This document shows, in pieces, positions 62,301-64,000 of a stretch of 64,000 nucleotides of DNA (position 1 is the first letter of the stretch; each line of letters opens with the position of its first letter). Below the pieces are notes generated by a model. It had not been told where the DNA came from. It did not search any database and saw only the letters and a program-made list of their open reading frames with translations. The translations under genes and the position numbers were made by a program. Location: the NCBI RefSeq assembly GCF_032062135.1, contig NC_092859.1:89595852-89659851 (forward strand), given 5' to 3'. Source of the DNA: Pyxicephalus adspersus (lineage: Eukaryota > Chordata > Amphibia > Anura > Pyxicephalidae).

Positions 62301-64000
62301 GCAAAGTGAAAAAAGGTATTGTTTATTCTACCAAGGACACTTTTTTGGTACCACTAGAAAAAAAAGAAAAAATTATAAAATAGAAAAAGTATTGTGTGTA
62401 CCAAACTAAACATGGAAGCCGAGAAAGCAAAGAAGAGAGTAGTAAGGGAAAATCAGAAATAAACCGTATAAAAAATTATTTTTATCTATAATTTTACAAT
62501 TGCCTTTATTGAATTAGGCCCTATGTGTTTGTGATAGAAGTGAAGCAAATATAGAGTTGCTTGATTCACACAGCTTCAACTTGCATTTTACTGCAAGCTT
62601 GATGCATGTTTTGCTGTATTTTATCTAAAACATAAATGTTGTGCTCCTCATGACATTGAACATGATATTCAAGACTTGGGGTATGCCTATAAGACTGTAT
62701 AGTATGCTAAATAGTGAGAATACAGACCCTCATTCTAGGATAACATATGCAGTGAGATCGCTGAACAAATTGTTAAATTGAAAAGCATGTACTTGTATTA
62801 TACAGAAGATTTTAGGAAGCAGAAAAGCATTCCTTGAATATTTATTAGAAGAATGTTTCTAAGATCTGGTGGCTGAGCAGTGTCCTTATAAGGTTAAAGC
62901 TTTGTACTTTTTAGGTACCAAACTAGTTCTTATCTACGTCAAGGATATATTTTACACATAATATTTAACACTGTAAATGAAAAAAAAATAGGAATGCAGC
63001 CAGTGTAATGTTTAATGAAACTAGGAGTACATTAGTAATGAAAATATGAATAAACAGTTTGTAATTAGGTGTGCTAAAACTTTGAGATATATCATTTTTA
63101 TGTCCAGGCAATACACACAATTCATAGCACGTAATACATATTTAGGAAGAATGCAAAACCTTAAAGCAAGACCTCCATGATTATTATCAAAACAGCACAA
63201 TTTCTATTCATTTTGATGGTCTTCAGGATAGTTTCAGAAAAAGGTAAAAGTTTAGCTCTCCCAGGAACACATAATAGAAGACATATTATTTTAATAGAAA
63301 AACAAAAAACATATTATTTTATGTGTATATTCCTGCCAGTACCAGTACTTTAGTAAAACTAAATAAAAAAAAAAAAAAGATCCCTGCGGAGGTTTCCTGG
63401 ATTGGGTCCTAAGCCATCCAGTTATCCATTATTGGCCCGACACAGAGGAAGCACTGTACCGCACCATCTTCTTTCCTCTTCTTCCTGCTTCTGCCTACAT
63501 CACCCGATCTTGCACAGTGCAGGCGCAAGATTGAGTGACATAGCCTGTGGCAAATGGGAAAAAGAAAGTTCCGATCTCACTGCTAATGCGTTTTTCCCTC
63601 CATTGAAGAAAAAGCTCTTTCAGTGCATGCCCAATGTCAGGCATGGGCAGAAGGAGAAGCTAAGGGCCTCATGGGATGCGTGACGTGGGTATTGCCGCAG
63701 CAATAAAGACAGATTGGAAGGGCTTCACCCTTTTTTTTTTATATCCCCCTTCCCCAAAAAAGAAGGTAACTTTTATCTTATATTAAAGGATTGTCTTGTA
63801 CCTTTTGAGTAAAGGTAAAATTTTAGTTTAGGTCCACTTTAACAAGTCATCAACAAGAGTAGAGTGGGGGCCATCATGAACAAACATATTTTGGATACTA
63901 ATTACTAAAAACAGAAAAACACAAAAAGTGCACATTGTCCTTGTCTCATTCAATCTTACCAATTCTGCAAGGCCAGCAAAACTTGCTCAGTACAGTAATT
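59323..64000 (-). other. PAWR: PAWR intron, continuing past window end
   Basis: At least 4.7 kb of the intron upstream (in the gene sense) of the exon at 59203-59322. No further exon was found; a donor-like site at about 63970 fails the phase test. It contains the repeat at 63361-63842. Confidence 0.7.
63361..63842 (+). repeat. Dispersed repeat starting in poly(A), ending tttaggtccactttaa
   Basis: After an A-rich run (63362-63378) comes a GC-richer segment (gatccctgcggaggtttcc, acccgatcttgcacagtgca, gcatgggcagaaggagaagc, catgggatgcgtgacgtggg) ending in agtttaggtccactttaac. The composition shift and the shared end motif with 10244-10381 indicate an interspersed repeat. A frame at 63402-63683 lies wholly within it and is not a gene. 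Family not identified. Confidence 0.5.

Noticed and set aside
63402..63683. A 93-codon plus-strand open frame
   Set aside because: It is contained in an interspersed repeat that begins with poly(A) and ends in a motif shared with 10244-10381.
63959..64000. A donor-like gtaaga on the minus strand at the window edge, as a possible PAWR first-coding-exon end
   Set aside because: The next exon starts in phase 0, and in that phase the preceding sequence has a TGA within 30 bases. The peptide in other phases does not resemble PAWR before the KERKRED block.

Overview
The window reads as nuclear DNA of a vertebrate, most likely a frog of the ranid group. It is AT-rich, interspersed with CpG-rich short transposons and tRNA-headed SINEs of types I associate with ranid genomes, and carries a vertebrate multi-exon gene with GT-AG introns. 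There is no bacterial or phage architecture. Species assignment is inference from remembered repeat families; no search was run. Two assembly gaps (32274-33077 and 50269-51053) hide about 1.6 kb.

The one clear functional gene is on the minus strand at the right: the last five coding exons of PAWR (Par-4, PRKC apoptosis WT1 regulator), at 59203-59322, 56179-56213, 48734-48869, 48544-48648 and 46744-46830. They join in frame to about 160 residues and end in the family's C-terminal coiled coil, with the last residues VVGQLTR. The N-terminal half, including the SAC region, must lie beyond base 64000. One intron is only 85 bp and one exon only 35 bp.

Left of the PAWR stop codon, about 46 kb looks intergenic. 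In mammals PAWR lies between SYT1 and PPP1R12A, and a long gene-poor stretch on this side fits that, but I recognise no SYT1 exon. The exception is an intronless, stop-containing copy of the EXD1 exonuclease-domain coding region (6172-6945, minus), most simply a retropseudogene.

The rest is a dense record of mobile DNA. It holds seven copies of a tRNA-derived SINE, a decayed Tc1-like transposon whose catalytic glutamate is lost (17691-18720), an L2/CR1-type LINE relic lacking the palm region (15540-16912), two hAT-type non-autonomous elements with recognisable 8-bp target duplications, and several families of CpG-rich MITEs with hairpins. There is also a two-level tandem array: units of about 76 bp, with part of the array duplicated at a spacing of about 640 bp (4301-5705), directly downstream of a transposon-end module with a TATA-like tract. 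This array and the CpG-rich hairpin MITE at 21486-21770 are the most unusual structures. I found no CRISPR array, operon, rRNA or tRNA gene.
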